From Arenibacter algicola (GTDB lineage Bacteria > Bacteroidota > Bacteroidia > Flavobacteriales > Flavobacteriaceae), in NCBI RefSeq assembly GCF_018860365.1, contig NZ_JAHKPO010000023.1, positions 1 through 64,000 of the forward strand: 64,000 nucleotides of DNA, read 5' to 3'. The position numbers were made by a program, and so were the translations under genes. Under the pieces are notes generated by a model. It was not told the origin of the DNA and did not search any database. It saw only the letters and a list, made by a program, of their open reading frames with translations. Shown one piece after another: positions 26,268-35,425 of the stretch. The number at the start of each line of letters is the position of its first letter. Position 1 is the first letter of the stretch.

Positions 26268-27095
26268 ATGAATTACAAATTAACCAATGAACAGATTGCA
26301 ACCTATCGTACCAACGGTTTTTTGATCGTAAATGATTTTTTAACACCTGTTGAAACGGCAAATTGGAAAGCGACCATTGATAGTGCAGTTAAGGACAGGA
26401 AAGGAAAGAAATTCCCACATTCCGAAATAAAAACCGGAGAATCTGATGGTATAAACGAAAATGCTGAATATTTCGGCAAGGTTTTCGATCAAATTATCAA
26501 TCTATGGATGACAGACAAAGCGGTTAAAGACCTAATATTGGATAAAAGGATTGGGGAAATGGTAACTAAATTGGCCCAAGTGGATGGCATGCGTATATGG
26601 CATGACCAATCCTTGGTAAAACAACCATGGGGTAATCCCACCGCTTGGCATTTGGACACACCATTTTGGTCCTTTGATCACAGGGAAGCGCTGAGTATAT
26701 GGGTAGCTTTGGAAGATGTAACCCTTCAGAATGGATGTATGTATTTTTTGCCAGGATCAAACCAGGAAACTGATTTTAGTGAACCGGGTATAGGGGTCAA
26801 TATGGATGATGTATTTAAGACATATCCTAAATTGAGATCCTTGGAGGCCGTACCGGCAATATTAAAGGCAGGGAGTTGCACCGTTCATAATGGACTTACT
26901 ATACACGGAGCGGGAGTGAATATGACCCCGTTTTCAAGAAAGGCAATGACGTGCGCATTTATGCCAGACGGCTCCTTGTTCAATGGCAAACAAAATGTGC
27001 TTCCCGATAATTATTTTGAAAGCCTTAAAATAGGGGATGTCCTAAATTCTGAAGCGCAAAATCCTTTGGTATACCATAAAAAATGGGATTTATGA
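26268..27095 (+). CDS. PhyH-like Fe(II)/2-oxoglutarate dioxygenase
   Basis: 275 aa, phytanoyl-CoA dioxygenase superfamily; these enzymes hydroxylate small molecules using iron and 2-oxoglutarate. The iron-binding HxD is in TAWHLDTPFWSFDHRE (about residues 126-141), the distal His in HNGLTIHGAGVN, and a following SRKAM supplies the Arg for 2-oxoglutarate. Cytoplasmic (no signal). First gene of a plus-strand operon with creatininase-like and aldo/keto reductase genes; overlap with the next gene suggests translational coupling. Substrate unknown; a modified sugar from PUL 2 is an inference from context. Confidence 0.85.
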   Translation: MNYKLTNEQIATYRTNGFLIVNDFLTPVETANWKATIDSAVKDRKGKKFPHSEIKTGESDGINENAEYFGKVFDQIINLWMTDKAVKDLILDKRIGEMVTKLAQVDGMRIWHDQSLVKQPWGNPTAWHLDTPFWSFDHREALSIWVALEDVTLQNGCMYFLPGSNQETDFSEPGIGVNMDDVFKTYPKLRSLEAVPAILKAGSCTVHNGLTIHGAGVNMTPFSRKAMTCAFMPDGSLFNGKQNVLPDNYFESLKIGDVLNSEAQNPLVYHKKWDL

Positions 27096-27802
27096 CTGTA
27101 GTACCCAAGTGGGGCCTATATAATGAACTACGCCCAATGCAAATTGATAATATTTTAATGGAGGCCCCGATCGCATTTTTGCCGTGGGGTGCTCTTGAAT
27201 ATCATGGCAACCATAACCCTATTGGATTGGACAGTATTAAATCGCAACACCTTTGTATGGACCTTGCAAAAAAAACAGGGGGCTTGGTTATGCCGGTGGT
27301 CGACTTATCAGCTAACCTTATCAAATCATTTCCAGGTGTTAGTTTTAAAAAACATTCCATAGAGTTTTCTGAAAAATTGGTACGTATGATCTGTCAGGAA
27401 TATTTAGATCAACTTGCCGAACAGGATTTTAAGCTCATTGTTTTGCTATCGGGGCATGCTGGGGAGCCGCATCTCCAAATTTTAAAGACTGTAGCTCAAG
27501 AATTTAATGAAAAGCAAAGCGATAAATATTGTTGGGCCCTTGCAGAGTTTGAAATCCTACCAGATGAACTTCTTAAAGCAAATCATTCGGGTCTCGGCGA
27601 GACATCTCTACAGTTGTATTATGCCAGTGAAACGGTAGATTTGGCGGCACTGCCCAGGGAGAGGGCAATTACCTTAGAAATGGATGCAGTCTCTGGGGAA
27701 GACCCTAAACTTGCTTCCGCATTGCACGGAGAAAGAATAGCAAATGCCTTTATCAATAAGGCTAGTGCACAACTAAGATTATTAATGGTGAAATATAGTT
27801 AA
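27092..27802 (+). CDS. Creatininase-family amidohydrolase
   Basis: 236 aa from ATG 27092, which overlaps the upstream stop as ATGA; an alternative ATG at 27083 adds three residues. Metal-ligand motifs of the creatininase family are present: FLPWGALEYHGNHNPIGLD (Glu, His and Asp), LLSGHAGEPH and HSGLGETS. Family members hydrolyse cyclic amides or related C-N bonds in small molecules. Cytoplasmic. Its place between a dioxygenase and an aldo/keto reductase in a sugar operon is suggestive, but the substrate cannot be named. Two nt separate it from the next gene. Confidence 0.82.
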   Translation: MTVVPKWGLYNELRPMQIDNILMEAPIAFLPWGALEYHGNHNPIGLDSIKSQHLCMDLAKKTGGLVMPVVDLSANLIKSFPGVSFKKHSIEFSEKLVRMICQEYLDQLAEQDFKLIVLLSGHAGEPHLQILKTVAQEFNEKQSDKYCWALAEFEILPDELLKANHSGLGETSLQLYYASETVDLAALPRERAITLEMDAVSGEDPKLASALHGERIANAFINKASAQLRLLMVKYS

Positions 27803-27804
27803 TT

Positions 27805-28767
27805 ATGAAGTTTAGGACTTTGGGAAGGACGGGACTGGAGATAAGTGAAATTAGTTTGGGTACTTGGGCCTTTGGTAATAATGTATATGGCGGCGTTATC
27901 GAAACTGATGCGATAAACACCATACATGCAGGACTGGATATGGGTGTCAATCTTTTTGATACGGCACCACAGTATGGTACGCACCAGCAGGATGGCGTAG
28001 CGGAAATAGTTTTGGGAAAAGCCTTAAAAGGGAAAAGACAAAGCGTAATTGTCTCTTCAAAGTTTGGTAGAAACCCAACAATAGAAAATGGGGATCCACA
28101 ATTTTATAAGTCCAGAATTATAGCTTCTGTAGATGAAAGTTTAAAACGTTTGCAAACAGATTATATAGATGTGCTCTTCTTTCATTCACCATTTTCCCCT
28201 AATGAGATACATGAAGATGTATGGGAGGGTATAGAGCAGGTAAAAAGGAAAGGTAAAGTACGTTTTATTGGTCATTCTATTTCCCAATTATCCCAAACTG
28301 AAAATTTGGCCAAACAATGGGCCCGTGAAAATAAGATTGATGTAATACAGGTTGTATTGAGTTTAATGAACAGGGAATCCGAAAAGTTGATAGCCGATTT
28401 GCAGTCATTGGAAATAGGGGTTTTTGCCAGGGAATGTCTTGCCAATGGATTTTTATCCGGTTCTTTCACCGAAACAACTAAATTTCCCAAAGGCACTTTG
28501 AATTCCAGATATACCAGAGAAGAATTGCTTTCTAGAATACATCAAGCAAAAGCATTTGGCTTTTTAAAACGGAAGGATATCAATAATCTACCCCAAGCAG
28601 CATTACGTTGGGTGCTTGACCAGAAAGGGATTTCCACAGTATTATCAGGAGCCAAGAATGTATGGGAATTGGAACAAGCGGTCTTGGCTTCAGAAGCTGA
28701 TTCATTTAACTATGAAGAATTGGAAAAGGCGAAAATTGTGTTAAAGCATAATTTTGAAGCTGCTTAA
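27805..28767 (+). CDS. Aldo/keto reductase
   Basis: 320 aa TIM-barrel NAD(P)-dependent oxidoreductase. Catalytic tetrad visible: Asp and Tyr in NLFDTAPQYG, Lys in VIVSSKFGRN, His in VLFFHSPFSP. It starts MKFRTLGRTGLEISEISLGTW, as in many bacterial AKRs including L-fucose/L-galactose dehydrogenase-like and L-glyceraldehyde reductase-like members. In this setting it may reduce or oxidise a rhamnose-derived aldehyde or lactone. It is two nt after the creatininase gene; rhaT follows after 92 nt, with its own promoter-like box. Confidence 0.88.
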   Translation: MKFRTLGRTGLEISEISLGTWAFGNNVYGGVIETDAINTIHAGLDMGVNLFDTAPQYGTHQQDGVAEIVLGKALKGKRQSVIVSSKFGRNPTIENGDPQFYKSRIIASVDESLKRLQTDYIDVLFFHSPFSPNEIHEDVWEGIEQVKRKGKVRFIGHSISQLSQTENLAKQWARENKIDVIQVVLSLMNRESEKLIADLQSLEIGVFARECLANGFLSGSFTETTKFPKGTLNSRYTREELLSRIHQAKAFGFLKRKDINNLPQAALRWVLDQKGISTVLSGAKNVWELEQAVLASEADSFNYEELEKAKIVLKHNFEAA

Positions 28768-28826
28768 ATGCTTTCCTTAGAAAGATTTTGGATAAATAAA
28801 TTAGATGTTTTAGTATTTTCAAGAAA

Positions 28827-28834
28827 TACATTTG
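28827..28834 (+). promoter_or_regulatory. Bacteroidota -7 box before rhaT
   Basis: TACATTTG matches the TAnnTTTG -7 consensus of Bacteroidota sigma-ABfr promoters, 25 bp before the start codon. A convincing -33 TTTG is not seen at the ideal distance. It suggests rhaT can be transcribed separately from the upstream three genes. Confidence 0.45.
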
Positions 28835-28859
28835 TAAACCAAAAATTAAAAATATAAGC

Positions 28860-29897
28860 ATGGGTACGTTTTTAGGATTAATATTTCATGCCATTGGTGG
28901 GTTCGCCGCTGGTAGTTTTTATTTGCCCTTTAAACTTATTAAAAAGTGGAGCTGGGAATCCTCATGGCTTGTTTTAGGTGCAGCCGCTTGGATATTGTCC
29001 CCTCTTCTCATGGCCTACTTGACTACGCCCAGCCTTATGGAGGTATTCCATGTGGCACCGTTTAATGCTAAATTGTACACTATTTTATTTGGACTACTTT
29101 GGGGAGTGGGGGGCCTTACATTTGGTTTGTCTATGAGGTATTTGGGAATGTCCTTGGGCATGGCAGTCGCACTTGGCTTCACGGCCGTTTTCGGAACATT
29201 GATTCCACCCATTTACGATGGCCGCTTTCATGAACTTATGCAAACGAAAGGAGGAATCCTAACCTTAATTGGCATAGCAATCTGTATCCTGGGGATTGCG
29301 GTAACAGGTATGGCAGGCGTCTTTAAGGAAAATGAACTTAGTGTAGACCAAAAAAAAGAAACCATCGCAGAGTTTAACCTTAAAAAAGGGGCTATAATTG
29401 CAATTATTTCAGGGGTATTGAGTGCATGTTTTGCTTTTGGACTTCAGGCAGGAAAGCCAATTGCCGACGTGGCGTTAAATTTAGGAACCAAGGATATATA
29501 TCAAAATAGTGCGTCTTTGGTCTGGATTCTCTGGGGAGGGTTCGTTACAAACTTTGTCTGGACGATTGCGCTGAGCATTAAAAACAGGTCATTTGGGGAT
29601 TTTACTAACAAAAACCTTAAAAATAAGACTAGAAATTACCTATTGGCAATTACAGGAGGAATAACCTGGTATTTTCAGTTTTTCTTTTATGGAATGGGAA
29701 CAACCTTTCTCAGCAAGGAATTTGAATTTGCAAGCTGGACCATTCACATAGCCTTTATTCTGCTATTTAGTACCTTATGGGGGCTTTCTTTTGGAGAGTG
29801 GAAAGGTGTTTCTACTAGAACAATTGGCACCCTATGGGTCGGTTTATTGATAATTGTATTATCTACTGTCTTTATAGGAATAGGAAGTAAGATTTGA
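28860..29897 (+). CDS. rhaT: L-rhamnose/proton symporter, RhaT family
   Basis: 345 aa inner-membrane protein with about ten TM helices. The N-terminal half GLIFHAIGGFAAGSFYLPFK and WILSPLLMAYLTTP, plus GLTFGLSMRYLGMSLGMAVA and FGTLIPPIYDG, closely resemble RhaT of the drug/metabolite transporter superfamily. It moves L-rhamnose (or a close 6-deoxyhexose) into the cytoplasm with protons. With the GH106 enzyme it makes a coherent pathway: cleave rhamnose, import it, modify or catabolise it. No rhamnose isomerase, kinase or aldolase is in this window. Confidence 0.9.
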   Translation: MGTFLGLIFHAIGGFAAGSFYLPFKLIKKWSWESSWLVLGAAAWILSPLLMAYLTTPSLMEVFHVAPFNAKLYTILFGLLWGVGGLTFGLSMRYLGMSLGMAVALGFTAVFGTLIPPIYDGRFHELMQTKGGILTLIGIAICILGIAVTGMAGVFKENELSVDQKKETIAEFNLKKGAIIAIISGVLSACFAFGLQAGKPIADVALNLGTKDIYQNSASLVWILWGGFVTNFVWTIALSIKNRSFGDFTNKNLKNKTRNYLLAITGGITWYFQFFFYGMGTTFLSKEFEFASWTIHIAFILLFSTLWGLSFGEWKGVSTRTIGTLWVGLLIIVLSTVFIGIGSKI

Positions 29898-30633
29898 AAA
29901 CTAGGCACAATTTTTAAAAGCTAAGGTATAATTCAATGACTTTTATCGAGGTACAAATCGATGACATAATTATTATCTCATTCCTGTAATGGCTGTTATA
30001 GATATGTGATTAAATAAATGAGCACTTCGGTAAGAGGTATGATGATATTAGAATTCTAATTAACACTTGTATTCTTAAAGCTAGCTTAAATTAAATCTTG
30101 GAAAAGTTACATTATCGAAATTATTACATTGAAATCGGAATGGACTATGGAACTATAAATTAATTGGTAAAGATCTGTATTTCCTCTTTTAATGATATTT
30201 TATTGGGAGATAGATACCCTATTCCCTATAGCATGAAATGTATAATTAATACACCCGTATTTTATCAGCATTTTTATAAATGTAGGAGGCTAAGACGCCT
30301 TTAACCAAAAAGGAAGACTCCTGGGACCCTAATCTATTTTGGCTTTGCGCTTATCCTCCCGTATCCTATAAAAACTTATCTAAATCTATGCGTAAAATAT
30401 GGTGTTTAGATTTGGGAATGGTTAAAAATGTAATCATTAGTAATTACATTTGTTCAGCATATCCTATTATGTATATATGATAATGAATCTTGGCCTGACC
30501 AAATTTTAAACTGCATTTATTTGTATACTTCAGCAAAACATATATTTGCGGATTTTCATTTTTAATTTAGACTAGTAGGATTGTTTTGAAAATAAATCAA
30601 ATCACCCAATAGCAATGTCTTTAAGCTTAAAGA
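29898..30633. other. Gene-free spacer between convergent rhaT and GH92
   Basis: 736 bp without a supportable gene. Contains copy B of the diverged repeat (30327-30421) and, right after it, a 9-bp inverted repeat AAATGTAAT/ATTACATTT (30426-30434 and 30443-30451, loop 8) with no T-run. No clear terminator for rhaT was found. Confidence 0.5.
30327..30421. repeat. Diverged approximately 95-bp direct repeat, copy B
   Basis: Homologous to 16422-16519 in the same orientation, 13.9 kb away; see copy A for shared words. Here it lies beyond the end of rhaT, so the pair brackets PUL 2. Confidence 0.55.
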
Positions 30634-32838
30634 TTATCTTTTGGTCTCAATGTCAACGTTCCCCCCTTGTTTGAAGATATCATGTGATAGAAAATAGTTG
30701 TTCAACTTTTCCCCATTTATCCTTATGGAATTCAATTGTCTCGAATTCCCATCATTTTTTATTAAAACTTTATTGCCTTTATTTAATTCCCATTTAATTT
30801 CGTCAAAAACAGGTATTGTCACCAAAAAGTCTGTATCAGCCGGCGAAAGGGGGTAAAGGCCAGAAGCAACAAATACGTACCATGCTGACATTTCTCCGGC
30901 ATCGTCCATTCCCGAAAGTGCAATTCCTTCCTCGCCAACGCCATAATAATTCTTTAGAATGATGTCCAATATTTTCTGCGATTTTTCAGGTTTGTCTATA
31001 AAATAATAAGAAAACGGAGCTTCATGGTCGGGTTGGTTGCCCTGGCAATATTGGCCTATAAAGCTGGAAACATTTCTGGCAATATAATTTGGATTCCAAG
31101 GAAGGGTAAAAAGGGAATCCAGTTTTTCCTCGAACTTATCCTTACCTCCATACAGGTCTATAAGTCCCGCCATATCATGGGGCGCAAAAAAGGAAACCTG
31201 CCACGCGTTGGCTTCTCTGTACATGTATTCATAATAGGGATATTGCGGATTAAAAGGCTTTATCCAATCCCCATTCTCTAGCCTGCCACGCATAAAATGT
31301 GTTTTAGTGTCAAATACGTTTTTATAGTTTTTTGCTCTTTTTGATAAGTCTTTAAAACGTTCTTCGTCTTTTAGTTCCCTAGCTAATAAAGATAGGGCAT
31401 AATCGTCATAGGCATATTCCAAGGTCTTGGAAACACCTGCCCTTCCCTTTGTTTCTACATGGGGATTTTGAATGTCAGGATCGGAAATATATCCTTTTTT
31501 GAGATATTCTGATAGGTAGGTCCTCCCGGCTTGGTTCTTTTCATCTTCCTTGTAAGCATTGTTGAGCAACAATTGATAGGCTTTTTCGATATCGAAATTT
31601 TGAATCCCCCTGAAATAAGATCCTACAATAAATGGGTTTGCATGATCGCCGTGAAAAAAGGTTGGAACAAAACCTGTTAGGTCCCCTATATCCATTAAGG
31701 ATTTAATTACGTCCGTGGTAACTTCGGGACTTAGCATTCCCAGCAGAACCAATTTATTGCGATAGGTATCCCATAATGAAGGAATGGTATAATAGTTAAA
31801 ATTTTCCTGACGGATAGCTCCTTTGGCATCCGCAAATTCTCCGTTGGTATCACTGCGCAGTGCAGGCCATAAAAAGGAGCGGTAAAGCGAAGAATAAAAG
31901 AGTTCCTTTTCTTTTTGTGTTCCACCCTTCACTTGAATTTGAGATAGGAACTTATTCCAGGTTTCCCGGCCTTCTTCAAGGATATCCCCAAAAGATTTTT
32001 CGCCGACCTCCTTTTGTAAATTCTCCCTAGCATTGTCTATACTCACATAGGAGAGTCCTATTTTTAAAATTATTGGGCCATAGCCATCGGCTAGGGTTGC
32101 AATAGCATATCCCTCAGGTTGTTTTTCGTTATTAATTTCCAGAGAAGTAATGTCCTGGTTCAGCCTTGCGAAAAAATAAACCTTATCGCGTCCCATATCT
32201 TGTACACCAGCTAGTATGTTGTTCGCTATTCTTTCAATTTTCCACGATGCAACCTTATTGTTCGCCCTTCCCAAATCCAAGAGGATTTTTCTTTGTACGT
32301 TATCTTGAAACTGGTACTCATGAATGGCTGCACGTAATGTAGTGGTTAGTTTTACCTGAATATCATAGTCGGTTAAAAAAACCTCGTAATAAGCAGGTGA
32401 TGCTTTTTCGTTCCTATGGTCAAAGGAAGATTTAAATGGCGGCAGCGCATTTTGGTTCAGGGGTAAAATGGGAATATTGCACAGGTTCCAATGCCCCTTA
32501 TTGGTATGCGTAAACCCCAATATTTCTGTGTCTTCATACTCATACCCGGCGCCGGAACCGTATTCGGTAATTGGACTTGCCTGTACCATAGCATTGGGCA
32601 AGGAGGATCCAGGAAAGGTTAATCCAGCCCAAACACGCCAATCTTTAGGGGGGGTATATCCTATGAAATTGGGATCTGTAAGCGGGGCGGTGCCCAAAAA
32701 AGGATTTACATAATCTACCGGATTATTGACAAAAGATTCGTTTTTATCAGTGTTTTCGATTTTATTGTAATCATTACAGGATACCAAAAATGGTATTGCG
32801 AGCAGGGCCAAAATTAGATGTTGTAATTTATTTTTCAT
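30634..32838 (-). CDS. GH92 alpha-mannosidase lipoprotein (PUL 3)
   Basis: 734 aa, lipobox FLVSC with Cys21, so probably anchored in a membrane rather than soluble. The family start VDYVNPFLGTAPLTDPNF is followed by WAGLTFPGSSLPNAMVQASP, LWDTYRNKLVLLGM, VPTFFHGDHANPFIVGS, MYREANAWQVSFF (conserved Glu) and SGMDDAGEMSAWYVFVASGLYPL (conserved acidic pair). It differs clearly from the PUL 1 GH92, so the two may cut different linkages. With the GH76 enzyme upstream it suggests alpha-mannan degradation. It starts 145 nt after a hairpin that follows the GH76 gene. Confidence 0.93.
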   Translation of the reverse strand: MKNKLQHLILALLAIPFLVSCNDYNKIENTDKNESFVNNPVDYVNPFLGTAPLTDPNFIGYTPPKDWRVWAGLTFPGSSLPNAMVQASPITEYGSGAGYEYEDTEILGFTHTNKGHWNLCNIPILPLNQNALPPFKSSFDHRNEKASPAYYEVFLTDYDIQVKLTTTLRAAIHEYQFQDNVQRKILLDLGRANNKVASWKIERIANNILAGVQDMGRDKVYFFARLNQDITSLEINNEKQPEGYAIATLADGYGPIILKIGLSYVSIDNARENLQKEVGEKSFGDILEEGRETWNKFLSQIQVKGGTQKEKELFYSSLYRSFLWPALRSDTNGEFADAKGAIRQENFNYYTIPSLWDTYRNKLVLLGMLSPEVTTDVIKSLMDIGDLTGFVPTFFHGDHANPFIVGSYFRGIQNFDIEKAYQLLLNNAYKEDEKNQAGRTYLSEYLKKGYISDPDIQNPHVETKGRAGVSKTLEYAYDDYALSLLARELKDEERFKDLSKRAKNYKNVFDTKTHFMRGRLENGDWIKPFNPQYPYYEYMYREANAWQVSFFAPHDMAGLIDLYGGKDKFEEKLDSLFTLPWNPNYIARNVSSFIGQYCQGNQPDHEAPFSYYFIDKPEKSQKILDIILKNYYGVGEEGIALSGMDDAGEMSAWYVFVASGLYPLSPADTDFLVTIPVFDEIKWELNKGNKVLIKNDGNSRQLNSIRINGEKLNNYFLSHDIFKQGGNVDIETKR

Positions 32839-32982
32839 TAGTATTGAATTTCATTAAAATGGCTACCTCGAAGAATTTAACGGTGTATTTTGTGTCTTTC
32901 GTTTATATTTTACCGGGGGGGTCCCTTTAAATTATAAAACCCTAGGTGCCATTATTCATATTTGGAGGATCATTAAATTTAA

Positions 32983-33029
32983 GAAAGCCCTAGGAAGGGG
33001 GCTTTCCTAAAAAACTAACTAACTCAACC
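32983..33029 (-). terminator. GTTAG tract plus hairpin between GH76 and GH92
   Basis: Minus strand: GAGTTAGTTAG followed by T6 (33009-33026), then stem GAAAGCCC/GGGCTTTC (32999-33006 and 32983-32990, loop 8) and TTAAATTT. Same plan and same position relative to a trailing hydrolase as the elements at 8287-8347 and 19506-19555. Could be an intrinsic terminator with partial read-through. Confidence 0.6.
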
Positions 33030-33034
33030 AATAT

Positions 33035-34207
33035 TTATTCGAATATTTTATTGCTTTTTAATATTGCTGCGGCTTCTATAAGCATGGCACCACTTAATTG
33101 CGTGGTTAAATCAACATTGCCATCTGGCATTTTACCCCAGTTGGGACCCGTGAGCATTTGCGGCCTTTTAATACCTTTACTGTACAAGGTTGCAGCATTG
33201 TATCTTAAGAAATCTACAAAGGTCTTGCGGTCAGCGGAATTAAGGTCTGATAATTGGATTAATTCGGTAAAATAGCGTACCAATATTCCTTTAAATAATC
33301 CCCCGTCTCCCTGGCCTTCGTCCCGCATAAGGCCTTCGGTTGTTAGTTTCGGGCTTTTTATCATGGACCTTGCGGACTTAAGGGCATCATCCAAATATAC
33401 TTGATCTCCTGTAGCTTGGAACAATCGTATGCCCGAACCGATCCAAGTGCCTATATTGTAGGTAAATATCCATTCCTTATTAATGGTTACCTCGCCATTT
33501 TCTTCTGATATATTATCCCAAACCAGGCCACTTACTGGGTCTACTAGGGTGTTTTTTTGCCATTGGTAAAGTTGTTTGGCCCAATCCAGATAGTCAGAAT
33601 CTCCATCTAAGGCGTATAAACGCATCGCCAATATTATGGCCGGTCCGTTTGATACGGCATTTTTTTGTTTGGGAGTATCCTTTTTCCAAGTAATACCACC
33701 ACCAAAGACATCGCTATGACTTGCAATAACGTCTTTCCATAAAAATTCTGCTACCTCCTTGTACTCTTGGTCATTGGTGGCCTCGAAAGCGCGAACGGTA
33801 GCATTGCCTAACCATAGCATATCGTCATTGAACACGTTAGAGTAGGTTCCTCCATTTTTGTTTTTGATTCCTCGTACCAATGCCTTCATTTTGGAGATGT
33901 AGGAATCTGTACCAGTTCTGCTGTATCCATCCACCAAATAGTGCAACGCATGGGCGTTGGGCCAGTAATGAAAATTGGAGCTTCCAGTGTTATTTTCATT
34001 AAAGGTGCCCTCCGAACCCAAATAAGTACTATAAACCTTATTCTGAATGGAATCTGCGGTTTCTTCCCAAGTAAATGTAAATTTTTCGCCCTCCCCAGCA
34101 ATTGGCTCCCGAAGTGGAACAGCTTCATCATTGGTACAGGCTCCCGCCAACACGAGTATTGTAAAACAGCTCCCGATAAATGGAAGCATATTAATATGTT
34201 TCTTCAT
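33035..34207 (-). CDS. GH76-family alpha-1,6-mannanase lipoprotein (PUL 3)
   Basis: 390 aa from the ATG at 34207; the longer frame to 34246 adds 13 residues without signal character. Lipobox LAGAC with Cys24. The catalytic Asp-Asp pair of GH76 appears in YSNVFNDDMLWLGNATVRAF. Other matches: FGGGITWKKD, KNAVSNGPAIILAMRLYAL, YLDWAKQLYQWQKNTL, GLVWDNI. GH76 members are endo-alpha-1,6-mannanases or related transglycosylases acting on yeast-type mannan backbones. Follows the SusE-like gene by 49 nt in the same operon. Confidence 0.9.
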   Translation of the reverse strand: MKKHINMLPFIGSCFTILVLAGACTNDEAVPLREPIAGEGEKFTFTWEETADSIQNKVYSTYLGSEGTFNENNTGSSNFHYWPNAHALHYLVDGYSRTGTDSYISKMKALVRGIKNKNGGTYSNVFNDDMLWLGNATVRAFEATNDQEYKEVAEFLWKDVIASHSDVFGGGITWKKDTPKQKNAVSNGPAIILAMRLYALDGDSDYLDWAKQLYQWQKNTLVDPVSGLVWDNISEENGEVTINKEWIFTYNIGTWIGSGIRLFQATGDQVYLDDALKSARSMIKSPKLTTEGLMRDEGQGDGGLFKGILVRYFTELIQLSDLNSADRKTFVDFLRYNAATLYSKGIKRPQMLTGPNWGKMPDGNVDLTTQLSGAMLIEAAAILKSNKIFE

Positions 34208-34256
34208 TTTGTTCTGATTTAAGCCCTTGGGGAGTCCCAAGGGCATTTGTATATCT

Positions 34257-35384
34257 TTATAATACAGTTACCTTATGTGTGTACTCTGGTACCGCGGCAT
34301 TGAATATGATATCTATATCCGCGTTTTGATTGTCCACACCTCCATTAAACTTGAAGGAGTTGGACCAGTAGTCATCGGTAACGGGGACCATATACCAATA
34401 GGCTTCTGCAGTATTGTCATTGGGTCTTTGGTTGTCACCGTTGATGCTTCCGTACCATTCGTCCGTTTCACCAGTGCTATTGCGGACGGTAAACTTGAAT
34501 TTATACCTCTCGTCCCTTCCCCAAGATTCCTCTTTAAATTCAATAAGTTTATTTGCAGCTCGCCAGGTACCGTTACCTATATATGGCAAATTGAATAGGT
34601 AAGATCCTAATGGGGGAAACCAAAGTTCTATTTTTACTATTTCTGAGGTAGTGGTGGAACCATCGCTAAAATCAATTCTAATACGGTATACTTTTTCATC
34701 ATCGGTGTAGGTGGTAGACCCTCCCGATTCCAAATTGGAACTGTTAATAAAGAAAGTTTCCCCATTTCCTGTTTTACTGGATATAAACTGATATTCTCCT
34801 GGTTTTAGGGATGTATAAAGTTCATAGGTGGTGGGCCCAGTCTTCTTTAATGGAATGGCATTGGACAAGTCATTACCGCCTTCTGTAGCCGTTCCTGTTA
34901 GGAAAAGTTCATCAGGAGTCGGAAATCCTCCTGGTCGTTCCACTACTAAGGTATTGATAACAGATGATTTTTTAATATCAAGGCCTTTGGAGGACCAAAC
35001 TGTCCATTGAAGTTTCCCTGAACTTTTGGATGGGATACCGGCCATTTCGGCTATTTTGTTCAGGGCTGTAAAGGACATGGTCAATGTTCTTTGAAATCCC
35101 TTGCCATCTGAAGGCAATACATAAATAGGCTTAGAAAAATCTCCCCCTTCTACATCAAAGGCTACATCGTAGAGCACTACTCCATTGTCCTCCGCTTTTG
35201 CCGACTGCCACTCAAAAAGGGCGGAACTTTGGGCTCCAAGATTAAGAAATTTGTTGTTTTCCGGAGCGTAGAGAGCCTCAACTTGGGAGATGTTGGTGTT
35301 TTTTATTGTATCATCATCCTTGTCACAACCCACAAGAAATAATAAGATGAACATTGCCAATAGTTTAGTATATATTGTTTTCAT
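34257..35384 (-). CDS. SusE/SusF-like surface glycan-binding lipoprotein (PUL 3)
   Basis: 375 aa from the ATG at 35384; the ORF extends to 35432, overlapping susD, but only the inner Met gives a proper signal (MKTIYTKLLAMFILLFLVGC). The N-terminal SusE-type domain (ALYAPENNKFLNLGAQSSALFEWQ) is followed by two repeated beta-sandwich starch-binding-like units (LFLTGTATEGGNDLSNAIPL; YLFNLPYIGNGTWRAANKL). These proteins help capture glycan at the surface beside SusCD. Position directly after susD is typical. Confidence 0.85.
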   Translation of the reverse strand: MKTIYTKLLAMFILLFLVGCDKDDDTIKNTNISQVEALYAPENNKFLNLGAQSSALFEWQSAKAEDNGVVLYDVAFDVEGGDFSKPIYVLPSDGKGFQRTLTMSFTALNKIAEMAGIPSKSSGKLQWTVWSSKGLDIKKSSVINTLVVERPGGFPTPDELFLTGTATEGGNDLSNAIPLKKTGPTTYELYTSLKPGEYQFISSKTGNGETFFINSSNLESGGSTTYTDDEKVYRIRIDFSDGSTTTSEIVKIELWFPPLGSYLFNLPYIGNGTWRAANKLIEFKEESWGRDERYKFKFTVRNSTGETDEWYGSINGDNQRPNDNTAEAYWYMVPVTDDYWSNSFKFNGGVDNQNADIDIIFNAAVPEYTHKVTVL

Positions 35385-35425
35385 AATTATGATATTTTTT
35401 TGATTCGATTTTTTTCTATTTAGGA

